This document shows, one piece after another, positions 27,778 to 36,980 of a stretch of DNA of 64,000 bases (position 1 is the stretch's first letter; each line of letters starts with the position of its first letter). Both the position numbers and the translations under genes were made by a program. The notes under the pieces were generated by a model, which was not told the origin of the DNA, ran no database searches, and worked only from the letters and a program-made list of their open reading frames with translations. The DNA is taken from assembly GCA_963756515.1 (NCBI GenBank), contig CAVWNV010000009.1:186001-250000 (forward strand), read 5' to 3'. The stretch is from Bog-756 sp963756515. GTDB taxonomy: Bacteria; Actinomycetota; Acidimicrobiia; Acidimicrobiales; RAAP-2.

Positions 27778-28020
27778 GTGGACGACCACGAGATCATCGC
27801 CCAGATCGGGAGCCTCGCCGACGAGGAGCACCGCCTCGAGGAGCAGCACGTCGGTGAGGGTCTCTCCACCGAGGAGGCGGAGCGCCTGAAGTCCATCGAG
27901 GTCACCCTGGACCGCATGTGGGACCTGCTCCGCCAGCGGCGGGCCCTGCGTGACGCCCGACGGAGTCCTGACGAGGCGGCCATGCGTCCCGAGGGCACCG
28001 TGGAGGGTTACCGCCAGTAG
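27778..28020 (+). CDS. DUF2630 family protein
   Basis: 80 residues, highly charged, two predicted helices: ISLADEEHRLEE-type helix and a second with ERLKSIEVTLDRMWDLLRQRRALR. This matches DUF2630, a small actinobacterial family of unknown function. GTG start with AAAGGAGCCCCA upstream. Stands alone between the ACAD gene and the 14-bp repeat array. Confidence 0.85.
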   Translation: MDDHEIIAQIGSLADEEHRLEEQHVGEGLSTEEAERLKSIEVTLDRMWDLLRQRRALRDARRSPDEAAMRPEGTVEGYRQ

Positions 28021-28120
28021 CCCGGCCGGTCCGGCCACCCGGACGAATAGGCGATGAGCGGCACAGTCGACCCGCGGTGGAGGCGCCGTCCTCCCGTCGA
28101 ACCCGAGCAGCAGAGAGACT

Positions 28121-28222
28121 CAGTAGAGACCGGTCAGTAGAGACCGGTCAGTAGAGACCGGTCAGTAGAGACCGGTCAGTAGAGACCGGTCAGTAGAGAC
28201 AGAGACCGGTCAGTAGAGACCG
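28121..28222. repeat. 14-bp tandem repeat array overlapping the fhs stop codon
   Basis: Seven copies of CAGTAGAGAC separated by CGGT give a 14-bp period. Six are in perfect phase from 28121; a 6-bp AGAGAC duplication at 28201 shifts the last. On the minus strand the unit is the last codons of fhs (GGT CTC TAC TGA), so the gene's own end has been copied repeatedly into its 3' flank. The period is not a multiple of three. Confidence 0.9.
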
Positions 28223-29916
28223 ATCACGTCGCCGTTGTCGTCGATGTCGATCTGTTCGGCAGCCGGATGACGTCCCAGCCCGGGCATGGTCCGCATGTCG
28301 CCGCAGATGGCATAGATGAAGCCGGCTCCGGCCGATGCCCTGACCTCGCGGACCGGCAGCCTCCAGCCGACCGGAGCCCCGACCAGTGTGGGATCCGAGG
28401 AGATGGACAGATGGGTCTTGGCGATGCAGATGGGGAGGTTGCCGAACCCGTTGGTCTCGAACAGGTCGAGGCTGCGGGCCGCCTCGGGCTGGATGTCGAT
28501 GCCGTCGGCGCCGTAGACCCGGGTGGCGATGGTCTCGATCTTGTCGCGCAGGGGGGCGTCGGCCGGGTAGAGGAACCGGAACTGGTTGGGCTCCTCGGCC
28601 GCGGCCACCACGGCTTCGGCCAGGCCGGCGGCCCCGGCCCCTCCGTCGCGGAAGTGGGTGGAGACGGCCGACCGTACGCCCAGGGAGGCGGCGATCTCGT
28701 GGATGGCCTCGTACTCGGAGTCGAAGTCACCGGGGAAGGCGTTGATGGCGACCACCGGGGTCACCCCGTGCAGGAGCACGTTCTCGATCTGCTTGCGCAG
28801 GTTGGCACCCCCTGCGCGGACCTCGTCGGGGCGCTCCTCGGCCAGGGCGGGAGGAAGGGATCGTCCGGCCACGATCCGGTGCACCCCCGAGTGCGCCTTG
28901 AGGGCCCGCACCGTGGTGACGATGACCGCGGCATCCGGCACCAACCCCGACACCCGGCACTTGATGTTGAAGAACCGCTCCGCCCCCATATCGGCCCCGA
29001 ACCCGGCCTCGGTGATCAGGTAGTCGCCGGTGTGGATGCCGATGAGGTCGGCGATCACCGAAGAGTTCCCATGGGCGATGTTGCCGAACGGGCCGGCGTG
29101 GACGAGGACCGGGGTGTTCTCGAGCGTCTGCAACAGATTGGGCTGGATGGCGTCCCGCATGATGACGGTCATGGCGCCGGCTCCGCGGAGCTGCTCGGCC
29201 GTGACGGGCGAGCCGCCTGACGTGAAACCGACCACGATGCGTCCGAGCCGGCTCCGCATGTCCCGGAGTGAGGTGGACAGGGCCAGGATGGCCATGACCT
29301 CACTGGCCGCGGTGATGTCGAACCCGGACTGGCGGGGCACGCCGTCCTGGCGGGTGCCCAGGCCCACCACGATGTTCCGGAGGACCCGGTCGTTCACGTC
29401 CAGCACCCGGCGCCAGGTGATGCTGGCGGGGTCGAGGGCGAGTTCGTTGCCCTGGTAGAGATGGTTGTCCAGCATGGCCGACAGGGTGTTGTGGGCCGAG
29501 GTCACCGCATGCATGTCGCCGGTCAGGTGGAGGTTGAGGGCCTCGAAGGGGGCAGCCTGGCTGTAACCGCCGCCGGCGGCGCCACCCTTGATCCCGAAGG
29601 TCGGGCCCATGGATGACTGGCGGATGGCGGCGGTGGCGCGTCGGCCCACGTGGTGCATCCCCTGGGCCAGGCCGAGTGTGGTGGTGGTCTTGCCCTCACC
29701 GAGTGGCGTGGGCGTCACTGCCGTCACCACCACGTAGCGCGCCTTCGGGCGGTCGGCCAGGGCCTCGACGGCGTCGAGTTTGAGCTTGGCCACGTACTCG
29801 CCGTAGGGCTGGAGCAGTTCACCGGCGATGCCCATGTCGCGGGCCACCGAGGCGATCGGCACCAGTGAGGCCTTGCGGGCGATGTCGAGGGCTGTCAACT
29901 CCTTCTCGTCGGTCAC
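28210..29916 (-). CDS. fhs: Formate-tetrahydrofolate ligase
   Basis: 568 residues from the GTG at 29916, close to the usual ~557; the frame extends to 29970 and would add 18 residues. Signature motifs are PTPLGEGKTTTT (ATP P-loop), IRQSSMGPTFGIKGGAAGGG, and HAGPFGNIAHGNSSVIAD. It forms 10-formyl-THF from formate, THF and ATP in one-carbon metabolism. Its stop codon lies inside the 14-bp tandem repeats, which are copies of its own last codons. Confidence 0.95.
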   Translation of the reverse strand: MTDEKELTALDIARKASLVPIASVARDMGIAGELLQPYGEYVAKLKLDAVEALADRPKARYVVVTAVTPTPLGEGKTTTTLGLAQGMHHVGRRATAAIRQSSMGPTFGIKGGAAGGGYSQAAPFEALNLHLTGDMHAVTSAHNTLSAMLDNHLYQGNELALDPASITWRRVLDVNDRVLRNIVVGLGTRQDGVPRQSGFDITAASEVMAILALSTSLRDMRSRLGRIVVGFTSGGSPVTAEQLRGAGAMTVIMRDAIQPNLLQTLENTPVLVHAGPFGNIAHGNSSVIADLIGIHTGDYLITEAGFGADMGAERFFNIKCRVSGLVPDAAVIVTTVRALKAHSGVHRIVAGRSLPPALAEERPDEVRAGGANLRKQIENVLLHGVTPVVAINAFPGDFDSEYEAIHEIAASLGVRSAVSTHFRDGGAGAAGLAEAVVAAAEEPNQFRFLYPADAPLRDKIETIATRVYGADGIDIQPEAARSLDLFETNGFGNLPICIAKTHLSISSDPTLVGAPVGWRLPVREVRASAGAGFIYAICGDMRTMPGLGRHPAAEQIDIDDNGDVIGLY

Positions 29917-30054
29917 CGTGGTCGATCGTCTCGCCGTGGCGTGGACATGCTGCCCCCTGTTCGTGGTCACCCCGGGTCCCGCGTCCCGGTTCGACCGAGC
30001 ATCGTAGTGCCGCCGCCGCCGGGCGGTCGGGGCCCCGCCGACCGCCCGGCCCCC

Positions 30055-30636
30055 CTACGCCAGGATCTTCGTCCAGCCTTCGGACACCGGCACCATGAAC
30101 ACGGCCGTCATCGTCATCGACTGGTGCAGCCAGGACCCGTCGATGCGGGTGTACTCGTCGTCCTCTACACCGCACATCCACCACGACGTCCCGTCCGCCC
30201 GGACGCACGGGCACAGGAGGTCCCAACGTCCCCGGGCCCGATCACCGTCCACCTCGATGCGCGGCTTCACGAAGAGGTGCCTCGAGAAGGTCAGCGTGGG
30301 TCGGCGCAGCTGGTCGGCGATAGCGGTCCGGCCGATGTGCCGTCCCAGACCGGGGCCACCGTCCCACACCCCGTCCTCGGCGAACAGTGCGGCGATGTCG
30401 TCGCTGATATGGCGCAGCTGTCCGGGGTCGACGACCCGGCCCCGAGAGAATCTCTGGTCCACCAGGTCGCCGTACCTCGCCTTGAGCGCCTGCAACTCGA
30501 GAACGGCCTCCGTGGTGTCGACGCGACGCTGGAGCTGTGACAACTCGGCGGCCAATTCCTCCAATGTGGGCGGGACCTGTCCACGTTGGTGAGGACGGGA
30601 GGGAGACGGACCTCGGTCGGACGGTACGTCGGTCAT
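30055..30636 (-). CDS. SnoaL-like (NTF2-fold) protein
   Basis: 193 residues. A Pro-rich start and a coiled stretch (LEELAAELSQLQRRVDTTEAVL) precede an NTF2-like cone: ALKARYGDLVDQ, DDIAALFAEDGVWDGG, SRHLFVKPRIEVDGDRA and a late WTKIL. SnoaL-like domains include ketosteroid isomerase-like enzymes and ring hydroxylases' small subunits; a specific reaction cannot be given. Confidence 0.75.
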   Translation of the reverse strand: MTDVPSDRGPSPSRPHQRGQVPPTLEELAAELSQLQRRVDTTEAVLELQALKARYGDLVDQRFSRGRVVDPGQLRHISDDIAALFAEDGVWDGGPGLGRHIGRTAIADQLRRPTLTFSRHLFVKPRIEVDGDRARGRWDLLCPCVRADGTSWWMCGVEDDEYTRIDGSWLHQSMTMTAVFMVPVSEGWTKILA

Positions 30637-31075
30637 CGCGGTTCTGACGGCGGGCGCATCGTCTCCGTCGGGCGACGCTGACCGGTTGTCCCGGTTCGGT
30701 CGTCGGCATCAGGGCGACGGGACCGGTGGGCGTGGAGCATGCTCATGCCCTCACCCCGCCGGACGGCTGGTGAGCGCCTGGCCACGCCGGGACCGGGGAC
30801 GGGCCGCGGTCAGAACGGTCGCAACCCATGTCTCCAAGTATCGCGGTTGGGCCAGGCCCGGGGCAACGAACGCCGTCCACCACCGATTCTCAGTTTCATC
30901 TCAGAATGACCCGTTACGGTGACACCGTTGGGTCATGGAGCGAGGAACCGCCGTCCGAGCTCCGGACCCAACCCTCTCGTGGGCGAGTCCCTGTATGCAC
31001 CACGGATGGGCGGGTTGCCGACTCAGACCCCGAGGGCTTGGTGTAGCCCCACCCTTCCGAGGCGGAGGGACCGCC
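30637..31075. other. Gene-free stretch
   Basis: No convincing coding frame: the short ORFs lack RBS and recognisable domains. It holds the 29-bp dyad at 30907-30935 and a GC-rich hairpin (GAGGCGG/CCGCCTC) at 31059-31077 that overlaps the stop of the gene at 31076 and may end its transcript. Confidence 0.5.
30907..30935. promoter_or_regulatory. 29-bp interrupted dyad, operator-like
   Basis: TGACCC and GGGTCA are perfect outer arms and ACGGTG / CACCGT perfect inner arms around a central A. No T-run follows, so an operator is more likely than a terminator. It lies about 270 bp upstream of the SnoaL-like gene. Confidence 0.4.
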
Positions 31076-31426
31076 TCAGACGTTCGAAAGGGACTTACGT
31101 CCGGTGGTCTGGCGGCCGCGTAGCCAGAACTTGTCACCGTGCTGGATCAGCCGCTGGCGGAGTTCGATCCCGTCGAAGGGAGCGTCGACCGAGAACTCCT
31201 GGTCGTTGGCTCCAGCCAACATCTGCATGACGGGCATGTACTGCTCGGGCGGAAGCACCCTGGCCAGGGCCAGGCACACGGCCTCGTCCCGGTCCGACAC
31301 CCCGGCCTCGCGATTGCGGGAGTACTCGTGCCAGAACCCGTCCAGTACCGAGGTCAGCACGGCCATCGGTGCCGGGACGCGCTGAGGCGATCCGGTCGTG
31401 TTCGTGGACATCCGCCGACTGCTCAT
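31076..31426 (-). CDS. Hypothetical small protein
   Basis: 116 residues if started at the ATG at 31426; the ATG at 31411 is equally possible and the frame is open to 31489. The core (VLTSVLDGFWHEYSRNR and LRQRLIQHGDKFWLRGR) looks helical and folded, with acidic and aromatic conservation-like patches, but I do not recognise it. No signal peptide or membrane segment. It lies 126 bp downstream of the class II aldolase gene on the same strand. Confidence 0.5.
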   Translation of the reverse strand: MSSRRMSTNTTGSPQRVPAPMAVLTSVLDGFWHEYSRNREAGVSDRDEAVCLALARVLPPEQYMPVMQMLAGANDQEFSVDAPFDGIELRQRLIQHGDKFWLRGRQTTGRKSLSNV

Positions 31427-31552
31427 GCCAATTCCATCGGCACCCCCCGCCCGGAAACTTGAGCGACGGCCCTCCCGGGGCCGCCCCACCGGTACCGTTC
31501 TCGACGACGGTCCAGGCCAATTGTGTGGCCGGGACCCTGGTGACCTGGGGCG

Positions 31553-32218
31553 TTACCCCTTTTCGACCTTCTTGAGCGCTCCGTAGCCCCGCTCCATGGC
31601 CGAGACGATGATGGCCTCGAAGTCCTTGTCCGTCAGCACACGTGGGGTCCCCAGTGAGGCGGAGCGCCAGTACAGCTCGGCCAGCCACTCGAGGAGCTCG
31701 AGACGTTCGACCGCCTCGTCCATCTTGCTCCCATAGGCGATGGAGCCGTGGTTCTGCATCATGGCCGCGTTCCGACCCTTGAGGGCGGTGATGACGTTGT
31801 CGGCCAGCTCCTGAGACCCGAACGTGGCATAGGGGGCCGTGCGCGGGGCCCCGCCCAACGACAGGCAGCTGTAGTGGAGCGGCGGCAGTTCGTCGTGCGT
31901 GCAGGAGAGGGCCGTGGATGCCATGGCGTGGGCATGCGTGATGGCCAGGGCGTTGGTGGCTGCGTAGATGCCGGTGTGCAGCGGCACCTCGGACGTGGGG
32001 GCCAGGTCACCGTCGACGATCTCGCCGTCGAGGTTGATGACCGTGATCATCTCGGCGGTGACCGTGCCCAGATCCGCCCCGGTGGGCGTCACGGCGACGA
32101 GGTCTCCCTTACGGGCGGAGATGTTGCCCGCCGTGCCGATGACCAGTCCCTCTTCGGCCAGGTGTCGACTTGCGCCGGCCACGGCCTCACGTTCCTCGGC
32201 CAGGACCATTGTGCTCAT
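31553..32218 (-). CDS. Class II aldolase/adducin family protein (fuculose-phosphate aldolase-like)
   Basis: 221 residues. Substrate loop GLVIGTAGNISARKGDLV, metal ligands in ITHAHAMAS and MQNHGSIAYG, and a Glu in TSEVPLHTGIY. These define zinc-dependent class II aldolases such as L-fuculose-1-phosphate or rhamnulose-1-phosphate aldolase. The sugar is not determined. ATG at 32218 follows GAGAGGAACC at good spacing. Confidence 0.88.
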   Translation of the reverse strand: MSTMVLAEEREAVAGASRHLAEEGLVIGTAGNISARKGDLVAVTPTGADLGTVTAEMITVINLDGEIVDGDLAPTSEVPLHTGIYAATNALAITHAHAMASTALSCTHDELPPLHYSCLSLGGAPRTAPYATFGSQELADNVITALKGRNAAMMQNHGSIAYGSKMDEAVERLELLEWLAELYWRSASLGTPRVLTDKDFEAIIVSAMERGYGALKKVEKG

Positions 32219-32453
32219 TGCTGGTTCCTCTCAGAAGCGTCGGACATCGTCGTCGTGCCCGGCGAAGCGGCGACCGTGCGGTTCCGGTCGGCCCGGCCAG
32301 GCTAGAGCACGGAGACCCACCGATGGTAAGGGGTCTGCGGTGGGGCGATGGTAGGGGAGGAGGGCAGGAGCTGCAATCGGTGTAGCGCGGCCCAAGCCCA
32401 TCTGAAATGCTGGTCGGGCATTCCCACACCTACGAGACGAAGGGCGGACCAAC

Positions 32454-32759
32454 GTGCCGGCTGAACTGATCCTGGAGTTCGAGGGCGTCACGATCGAGGA
32501 GTACGACGCGGTGAACAAGGTGCTCGGGCTCGACCCGGCGTCCGGCGAGGGTGACTGGCCCGACGGGCTGGTGGCCCACTCCGCCGGTCTCAACGACGCA
32601 GGGCACCTCGTCGTGATCGAGGTGTGGGACACACCGGAGCACCAGGCCCGCTTCATGGACCAGCGTCTGGGCCAGGCGCTGGTCTCGGGCGGCATCTCCG
32701 GCCCGCCGTCCAGCGTCACCTGGATCGAGCTCGTGTCCCACCATCACCTGGGAAGCTGA
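32454..32759 (+). CDS. Hypothetical dimeric alpha/beta-barrel (EthD/ABM-like) protein
   Basis: 101 residues with a ferredoxin-like pattern: ELILEFEGVTIEEYDAV, a His in HLVVIEVWDTPEHQARFM and a C-terminal strand VTWIELVSHHHL. This resembles stress-responsive/ABM-type dimeric barrels that bind small molecules or haem breakdown intermediates; function not assigned. GTG at 32454 follows GAAGGGCGGACC. Confidence 0.65.
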   Translation: MPAELILEFEGVTIEEYDAVNKVLGLDPASGEGDWPDGLVAHSAGLNDAGHLVVIEVWDTPEHQARFMDQRLGQALVSGGISGPPSSVTWIELVSHHHLGS

Positions 32760-32821
32760 GCCGGCCGTCACCGCGTCGGGACCCGAACGGGCCCTCCGAG
32801 CGGCCTGGTAGAACTGATCGG

Positions 32822-33376
32822 GTGGCACCCAGCCAGTCGATCCCGTCACCACGGGCCCACACGCCCGATGGGGGTGTACTGCTCGGCGTCGGGGATGCCC
32901 CGAGACGACTGGTGCTGTTCGAGGATCCGCAGTGTCCCTACTGCCGCCGGTTCGAGGAGACGTCGGGAGACCTGATTCGAGCCGCCCGGGAGCGGGGTGA
33001 GGTGGCCGTCGAGTACAGGATGCGGTGCTTCCTCGGTGTCGAATCCGTCAGGGCGAACAGTGCGCTGGCGTTGGCCGCGGAGGCGAACCGGTTCGACGAA
33101 CTGCGGAGCGGGCTCTTCGCATCCCAGCCCGATGAGGGATCTGGCGGCTTCACCCATGAGGATCTGTTGGCGCTGGGTCAGGGGGTGGGTCTCGCCGATC
33201 AGGACTACATCGACGGCATCCGGACCGGACGGTATGAGCCGTGGGCACGGAGCGTCGAGGCGCAGTTCCAACGGGAGGATCCCCAGGGCACCCCGGCCGC
33301 CGTGTTCAACGGCGCTTTCGTGGACAGCCGCGTGCTGACCGACACAGGGGCGCTCGAAGCGCTGTTCAGATCCTGA
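32822..33376 (+). CDS. DsbA family thioredoxin-fold protein
   Basis: 184 residues from the GTG at 32822, seven bases after a TAGAAC -10 candidate. Active site CPYC in LFEDPQCPYCRRFEE, then the DsbA helical insertion and a cis-Pro region GTPAAVFNG. No signal peptide is visible from this start, so it may act in the cytoplasm or be a FrnE/BdbD-like enzyme; the long upstream frame is a shadow of the preceding gene. Confidence 0.85.
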   Translation: MAPSQSIPSPRAHTPDGGVLLGVGDAPRRLVLFEDPQCPYCRRFEETSGDLIRAARERGEVAVEYRMRCFLGVESVRANSALALAAEANRFDELRSGLFASQPDEGSGGFTHEDLLALGQGVGLADQDYIDGIRTGRYEPWARSVEAQFQREDPQGTPAAVFNGAFVDSRVLTDTGALEALFRS

Positions 33377-33474
33377 CGCAGTGCCGGTCGGCCCCGGTCA
33401 CCGGGGATGACCATGTCGGATCGAAGTGGTCATTGGCTCCTCACATCATCGGGGCTTCGGGGCCCCGATGAGGG

Positions 33475-35646
33475 TCATTTGCCGGCCACGGCCAGGTCAT
33501 CGTCCCGACTGAGCTCGGACCGGGCATCCGGCGGCTCTGTCGGTGGCCGCCATTCCGGTTGGAGGGGGCCCTGGGGCCAGGCCAGCCAACCGAGTACCGC
33601 CAGCTGCGCGATCAGGATCAGCCACAGCGACCATCGTGCCTGTACGGCCACGTGGACCCACCAGTTCAGCCACAGGGCCAGGCCAGTGGTGGCGATGAGC
33701 CTCCACCACGTCCGACGGGCGGCGCAGATCGGGAGCAGGGCCAGCGTCGGAGCCAGAAAGTACGGCACCAGTTCGGGCTCGGCCACCCGGAGGGCGAAGA
33801 GCACGCCCAAGGTCCACAGGATCAGGTTCGCCCTCGCCCGGGGATCCCGGGGCAGGCGGCGGAAGAGGACCAGGGCGGCCGGGATGGCCGCCGCGGCGAT
33901 CACCACCCGGATGAAGCTGGCCACCCCGGGGTCGAGGTTCCAGGTGGGGCTGATGTAGCCCACGTCGTCGTAGACCTTCTGGTGGAGGAGCTGGCGGATC
34001 GTGGCCGACGGCTCGGAGGCCAGGGGCACGATCAGAAAGCCCAAGGGCACGACGACCATGGGCACGATGGCCGTCCACCAGCGGCGCGGTTTGATGAACA
34101 TGAGCGCGATCGGCACCGCCAGGAAGGCGAAGAACTGGAAGGCCAGGCCGAAACCCAGCCACCAGCCGGCCGCCCGGGGTCGGCCGTTCATGGCGGCCGC
34201 CAGCCCGTAGAGCATGGCCCCCAGTGCCAGCAGGTCTTCGGAGTGGCCGAACAGGGCGATCGGCGGCAGGGTGACCGCCATCGAGCCCAGCACGACCAGC
34301 CGCCGTCCGAGGTCGGTCACGCCCAGGGTCCCCAGCCAGTGGTCGGCGGCACAGATGGGCAGGGCCATCACGGCCAGGAAGAGCGGTCCGGCCAGCCAGT
34401 AGGCCTTCGGGTACAGCACCGGGTTCGGATCGGGGAACGGGAGGTGGAAACCCAGCCGGGCGACGGGGGAGATCAGCACCTGCCAGGCCGGCGCGGTCTC
34501 GAGCGTCCGGTCCAGGAGGTAGAGGTGGCCGAAGCCCCCGGCGTAGGTCACGAAGGCCCCGTCGGTCCAGTTCCGCCAGAAGTCGTTGAACGAGGACGCG
34601 TACCACTGCCCGCTCCCGTGCAGGAGCGACGAGTCGACCATGGAGAAGGCCATGGCCCCCACCACGGCCACCAGTGAGACGGCCAGGGCCACGTAGCGCC
34701 GACGGAACGCCTCGGCCACGGCGTCGAGTGGACCCCGCCAGCTCCCTCTCCTCCGGGCCGTGGCCACCAGGCAGGCCACCAGCACCGCGATGAGGATGAG
34801 CCAGAGAACCAGGAGCTCGATGTCCGGTCCCTGCGAGACCAGGACGCCCCCAGACGGGATGGCCGAATACTGCTGGCGGGCGACGGTGGCGGTCGTCCGG
34901 GGATCGATCGGTTGGCCCGTCCTGGAGGTGATCTGGATCAGTACGGCCACATCGCCCCGGTTGAAGGCCACGACGGTGGCCCCCTTGTTCAGGGAGTGCG
35001 ACGGGAAGGCGCACAGCCCGGACACGGAATGCGGGACGCCGGCGATCGGTATCAGCCCGCTCCGGGGCGCCCCCCGCGATGCCGCACAGAGGTCCCCGGC
35101 GTTTCGGGACGGGTCAGCCAGGTGCAACTGTTCCAGCGAGGGGGACGACACCACCACGACCAGCAGCCCGAAGTTGTGGTTGATCCAGAGCCACCGGGCT
35201 GCCGCCACGTTGACCTGAGGGCTCTTCGTTCCCAGCCGCGTGAGATTGTTGCGCAGCGAACTCACGTAGGACTGGACGTCCGCGGCCGGCAGGGCGAACC
35301 AGCCCAGTCCGGGATTGACGGTGACATACGGAACCAGCAGCGGATCGCCGGCGGCCACGAACCCGCATTCGGGTGGACACTGGGGGGGCTGGACGGTGGC
35401 GGCGCCGGCCGGGGTAGCCCCCAGCCCCAGAACCGGTAGGGCCATGGCCACCAGGCAGCCGACCACGGCCAGTCCGACCGTCAGCCGACCCCGGCCTCTC
35501 TCACCGCCAGCGGGAGTCGCGGCACCGGGAGCCGGATGCGGCCGGGTCCCACGACCATGGCCCTCGCCCCGCTCGGCGCCCGACGGCGCGTCACTGTGGC
35601 CAGCACCGGGGTAGGGATCGATAGGTGTCGGGCGAGTCGAGGTCAT
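33475..35646 (-). CDS. Large polytopic membrane protein (GT-C-like)
   Basis: 723 residues from the ATG at 35646 (GGAGGCGGAGTG upstream). An N-terminal Pro/Gly-rich cytoplasmic tail, one membrane segment, a ~190-residue extracytoplasmic domain with Cys pairs (PPQCPPECGF and a later GLCAFP), then about ten further membrane segments. The multi-helix part with large loops (FLLDRTLETAP, ALFGHSEDLLALGAM) resembles GT-C/DUF2029 polyprenyl-linked glycosyltransferases, but the catalytic Asp motif is not certain. Membrane placement is firm, enzymology is inference. Confidence 0.7.
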   Translation of the reverse strand: MTSTRPTPIDPYPGAGHSDAPSGAERGEGHGRGTRPHPAPGAATPAGGERGRGRLTVGLAVVGCLVAMALPVLGLGATPAGAATVQPPQCPPECGFVAAGDPLLVPYVTVNPGLGWFALPAADVQSYVSSLRNNLTRLGTKSPQVNVAAARWLWINHNFGLLVVVVSSPSLEQLHLADPSRNAGDLCAASRGAPRSGLIPIAGVPHSVSGLCAFPSHSLNKGATVVAFNRGDVAVLIQITSRTGQPIDPRTTATVARQQYSAIPSGGVLVSQGPDIELLVLWLILIAVLVACLVATARRRGSWRGPLDAVAEAFRRRYVALAVSLVAVVGAMAFSMVDSSLLHGSGQWYASSFNDFWRNWTDGAFVTYAGGFGHLYLLDRTLETAPAWQVLISPVARLGFHLPFPDPNPVLYPKAYWLAGPLFLAVMALPICAADHWLGTLGVTDLGRRLVVLGSMAVTLPPIALFGHSEDLLALGAMLYGLAAAMNGRPRAAGWWLGFGLAFQFFAFLAVPIALMFIKPRRWWTAIVPMVVVPLGFLIVPLASEPSATIRQLLHQKVYDDVGYISPTWNLDPGVASFIRVVIAAAAIPAALVLFRRLPRDPRARANLILWTLGVLFALRVAEPELVPYFLAPTLALLPICAARRTWWRLIATTGLALWLNWWVHVAVQARWSLWLILIAQLAVLGWLAWPQGPLQPEWRPPTEPPDARSELSRDDDLAVAGK

Positions 35647-36101
35647 CACTCCGCCTCCGGGAGTCCGCTGTCCCGGCCCCGAGGATCGGAGACCTGGTGG
35701 CCGCCCGACATTAGGAGCGTCGGAGCTATTCCGCAACGGGTGTCGACCCCCCCGGTCGTCGGATGTTCCGCAACCTCGGCCCGTCGCCCTACCGGAGCGG
35801 GCAGTGGTGACGAGCGCCGGGTTCCGCTTTCCGGTTCCTCCGGATCGTCGATCCGGCTCGGATTGCCCCTGGCCGTTCCAAGTCCCGACGGCTCTGTGCA
35901 ATATAAAAAGATCAGTCGATCAGGAGTTTGTCTCTTTGTACCAAAGATTTCTTTAGATGGCTATCCAGACCAACGTCCACACAGTTTATGAAGGTTTATT
36001 GGGCAAATATATGGTGCGCCCATTTGTGGCTCTTTGGCGACTGTTCGTGACGATTCGAAAACCCACTTGGGATGGCGGGAAAAGTTCGCTACCTTGAGGG
36101 C
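35647..36101. other. AT-rich intergenic region
   Basis: About 455 bp without a gene. From about 35880 to 36085 base composition drops sharply in G+C relative to the surroundings, including A/T runs. It carries the -35/-10 pair of the gene at 36102. The short minus-strand frame here is a shadow of a DNA repeat. Possibly a regulatory or horizontally acquired segment. Confidence 0.5.
36067..36095 (+). promoter_or_regulatory. Promoter TTGGGA-17-TACCTT
   Basis: -35 TTGGGA (36067-36072) and -10 TACCTT (36090-36095) are separated by 17 bp; six bases later comes the ATG at 36102, so the message is predicted to be leaderless. Confidence 0.6.
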
Positions 36102-36656
36102 ATGTCGGATCTTCTCGACCCCATAGCGGATCTTCTCGATTCCATGTCGGACCGTCCCGACCCCGATCCGGACCACCCCGACCCGATCGTCGACCTCATT
36201 CGTCGACACGATGCCGAGATCGTGAGTGCAGAGGCCGGGATCACCTCGCTCAACCAGCAGATCTCGACCGCGAGGCGCCTGCTCGCCGACCTGGTGAGGG
36301 AGCGGTCTGCCCTCGAGACGATGGCCGAGAGGGAGGGCGTGAAGGCGCCACCGGTCCCTGGGACCGTGTGCCAGGAGGGGTCGTCATGGACCGAGCTCTC
36401 TCGTGTCCAGGCCGTGCAGCAGGCCCTCGCCGAAGCTTCAGGCCCCCTCCACCTGGTGGAGATCGAAGCCGTACTTCGCAGTCGCGGCCGGTCCAACGAC
36501 GATGTGGCTCTGATCAGCGCCACGCTGGCTTACCTCAAGCGGCGCCGGGGGAGTGTGACGTCGGTGGGGGGCGGCCGCTGGGAGACCACGCTGCCGGTGG
36601 ACCCGGCCGTGCCGGCCAGGCCCCCACAACCGGTGCCCTCGATCTCCGACATCTGA
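36102..36656 (+). CDS. Small winged-helix-like protein with coiled coil, unknown function
   Basis: 184 residues. The N-terminus is an acidic imperfect repeat (LLDPIADLLDS, then DPDPDHPDP) encoded by a 24-bp near-tandem DNA repeat. A coiled coil follows (AEIVSAEAGITSLNQQIS to RERSALETM), then a C-terminal domain with LVEIEAVLRSRGRSNDDVAL and an R-rich wing RRRGSVTSVGGGRWE, resembling a winged helix. DNA binding is likely but not proven. It lies just upstream of the giant repeat protein gene and could regulate it (inference). Confidence 0.6.
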   Translation: MSDLLDPIADLLDSMSDRPDPDPDHPDPIVDLIRRHDAEIVSAEAGITSLNQQISTARRLLADLVRERSALETMAEREGVKAPPVPGTVCQEGSSWTELSRVQAVQQALAEASGPLHLVEIEAVLRSRGRSNDDVALISATLAYLKRRRGSVTSVGGGRWETTLPVDPAVPARPPQPVPSISDI

Positions 36657-36923
36657 GTCACCGACAACCGACGGAGCCGAGCTCTGTCGGACTGGGCGTT
36701 GATAGCCCTCGGATGGGCAGGGAGACCCGCATCCGGCCGACCGCGGGGAATGATCAAGCGTTCACGCGGAGTGACCGCGGCGCTCCGGGTCCACCAGTTG
36801 CGTCGCCGGGCCTATCGCACCGTGGTCGGATGACGCACCCGCGGACCGCACCCAGTCCTGACGCGGTTGACGGCGTCGAGAGACAACCGATTCCGACCGT
36901 TCGGACCGTTCCATGTCCTCAAA

Positions 36924-36933
36924 CAAACGTTTG
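36924..36933. promoter_or_regulatory. Palindrome CAAACGTTTG, candidate operator
   Basis: Perfect 10-bp palindrome in an AT-rich context, 18 bp upstream of the -35 box of the giant repeat protein promoter: a typical place for an activator site. Confidence 0.4.
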
Positions 36934-36951
36934 AATTTCTTAGAAAAGGGG

Positions 36952-36980
36952 TTGATTGTTAAGAGTCGATTTCGTACAGT
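36952..36980 (+). promoter_or_regulatory. Promoter TTGATT-17-TACAGT
   Basis: -35 TTGATT (36952-36957), 17-bp spacer, -10 TACAGT (36975-36980). Transcription would start near 36987 and give a leader of about 60 bases with a GGGGGAAAT ribosome site before 37048. Confidence 0.65.

Noticed and set aside
28121..28222. CRISPR-like regular repeats
   Set aside because: The 14-bp units are contiguous, with no unique spacers and no cas genes nearby.
35961..36209. 82-residue minus-strand frame with an IEKIR repeat
   Set aside because: The repeat is a mirror of the 24-bp coding repeat at the start of the 36102 gene; no RBS.
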